This document shows, piece after piece, positions 63,887 through 64,000 of a stretch of 64,000 bases of DNA (positions within the stretch are counted from its first letter, which is position 1; every line of letters begins with the position of its first letter). A program made the position numbers and the translations under genes. A model generated the notes under the pieces. It was not told the DNA's origin, ran no database searches, and saw only the letters and a list, made by a program, of their open reading frames with translations. Origin of the DNA: Pseudomonadota bacterium (GTDB taxonomy: Bacteria; Pseudomonadota; Alphaproteobacteria; Rhizobiales; Xanthobacteraceae); NCBI GenBank assembly GCA_018242205.1, contig JAFECJ010000015.1, positions 16,906 to 80,905 on the forward strand, in the 5' to 3' direction.

Positions 63887-64000
63887 ATGCCTAAACTGCG
63901 CTTGCGCGCAGCCGCGATAGCGGCTGCGTGCGTTTTCGTTGCGTGCGTCACGCAACCAGCTTTCGCCCAAGCTCCTGCCTCGACGATCGACAAGGCCGAT
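63887..64000 (+). CDS. amtB: Ammonium transporter, N-terminal signal region (partial)
   Basis: The first 38 codons only; the rest lies outside the window. The start follows GGGGGACATGAC, and MPKLRLRAAAIAAACVFVAC begins a signal peptide ending around PAFAQAP, as is usual for alphaproteobacterial AmtB. The identification rests on this signal peptide and on the position next to glnK, not on the ammonium-transporter domain itself, which is not visible. Confidence 0.72.
   Translation, partial: MPKLRLRAAAIAAACVFVACVTQPAFAQAPASTIDKAD

Overview
The window looks like ordinary chromosome from a high-GC alphaproteobacterium, most likely of the Hyphomicrobiales (Rhizobiales), close to Bradyrhizobiaceae/Xanthobacteraceae-type genomes. 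This is inferred from gene content and order (hemC-hemD-mitofilin-hemY divergent from tsaD-gpsA; rsmB-heparinase-purH; glnK-amtB; a 1607-residue NAD-glutamate dehydrogenase) and from several palindromic intergenic repeat families of the kind common in these genomes. No phage, transposase, CRISPR array, rRNA or integron is visible. Coding density is high and no gene-free stretch exceeds 300 bases.

Layout. 1-3.3 kb: end of sdhA, sdhB and a terminator, a SnoaL-like protein, a PDZ-M48 lipoprotein protease and a small lipoprotein. 3.3-12.4 kb: argG, a PAP2 phosphatase, a 2-hydroxychromene-2-carboxylate isomerase-like protein, rlmN, an IalB-like secreted protein, a quinone oxidoreductase, a YkvA protein, phhB and a site-2 protease with CBS domains. 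12.5-17 kb: an iron-uptake set (P19-like, cupredoxin-like, polyferredoxin membrane protein) with no FTR1 permease, then a 653-residue secreted protein of unknown function behind an FNR/FixK-type box. 17-26.6 kb: typA, a GNAT protein, folD, a DUF167 protein, YggT, tRNA-Ala, an SDR, a TerB-like protein, a TPR lipoprotein, a fumarase/aspartase-superfamily lyase and an LplT-like MFS protein. 26.6-28.6 kb: a 45-residue membrane peptide and two tandem ParA-like ATPases. 28.8-44.8 kb: tRNA-Thr, the heme cluster, tsaD, gpsA, an EVE protein, acs, two tandem L,D-transpeptidases, rsmB, a heparinase-like protein and purH. 44.9-53.9 kb: gdhB, an AhpD-like protein, ggt, a YbaK deacylase and bioY. 54-57.7 kb: a YeiH-type exporter and a cytochrome operon (cytochrome b fused to a diheme c, an SHP-type cytochrome, a separate diheme c), then tRNA-Gly. 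57.8-64 kb: a ProX-type deacylase, a CnoX-like thioredoxin, a Lon-substrate-domain protein, a Trm112-like protein, a GST, a UbiH-type hydroxylase, tesB, glnK and the start of amtB.

The most interesting signals are: (1) five hexamer half-sites at an exact 11-bp period (57464-57513) upstream of the cytochrome b/SHP/diheme operon, whose diheme module is duplicated; (2) the FTR1-less iron operon; (3) the near-consensus FNR/FixK box in front of the large unknown secreted protein; (4) the adjacent, evidently paralogous ParA-like ATPases, one with a degenerate Walker A; (5) at least six families of structured intergenic repeats, one with compensatory base changes between copies and others that supply a stop codon, abut a start codon or sit in a leader. 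I did not find a clearly new multi-gene defence or biosynthetic system.
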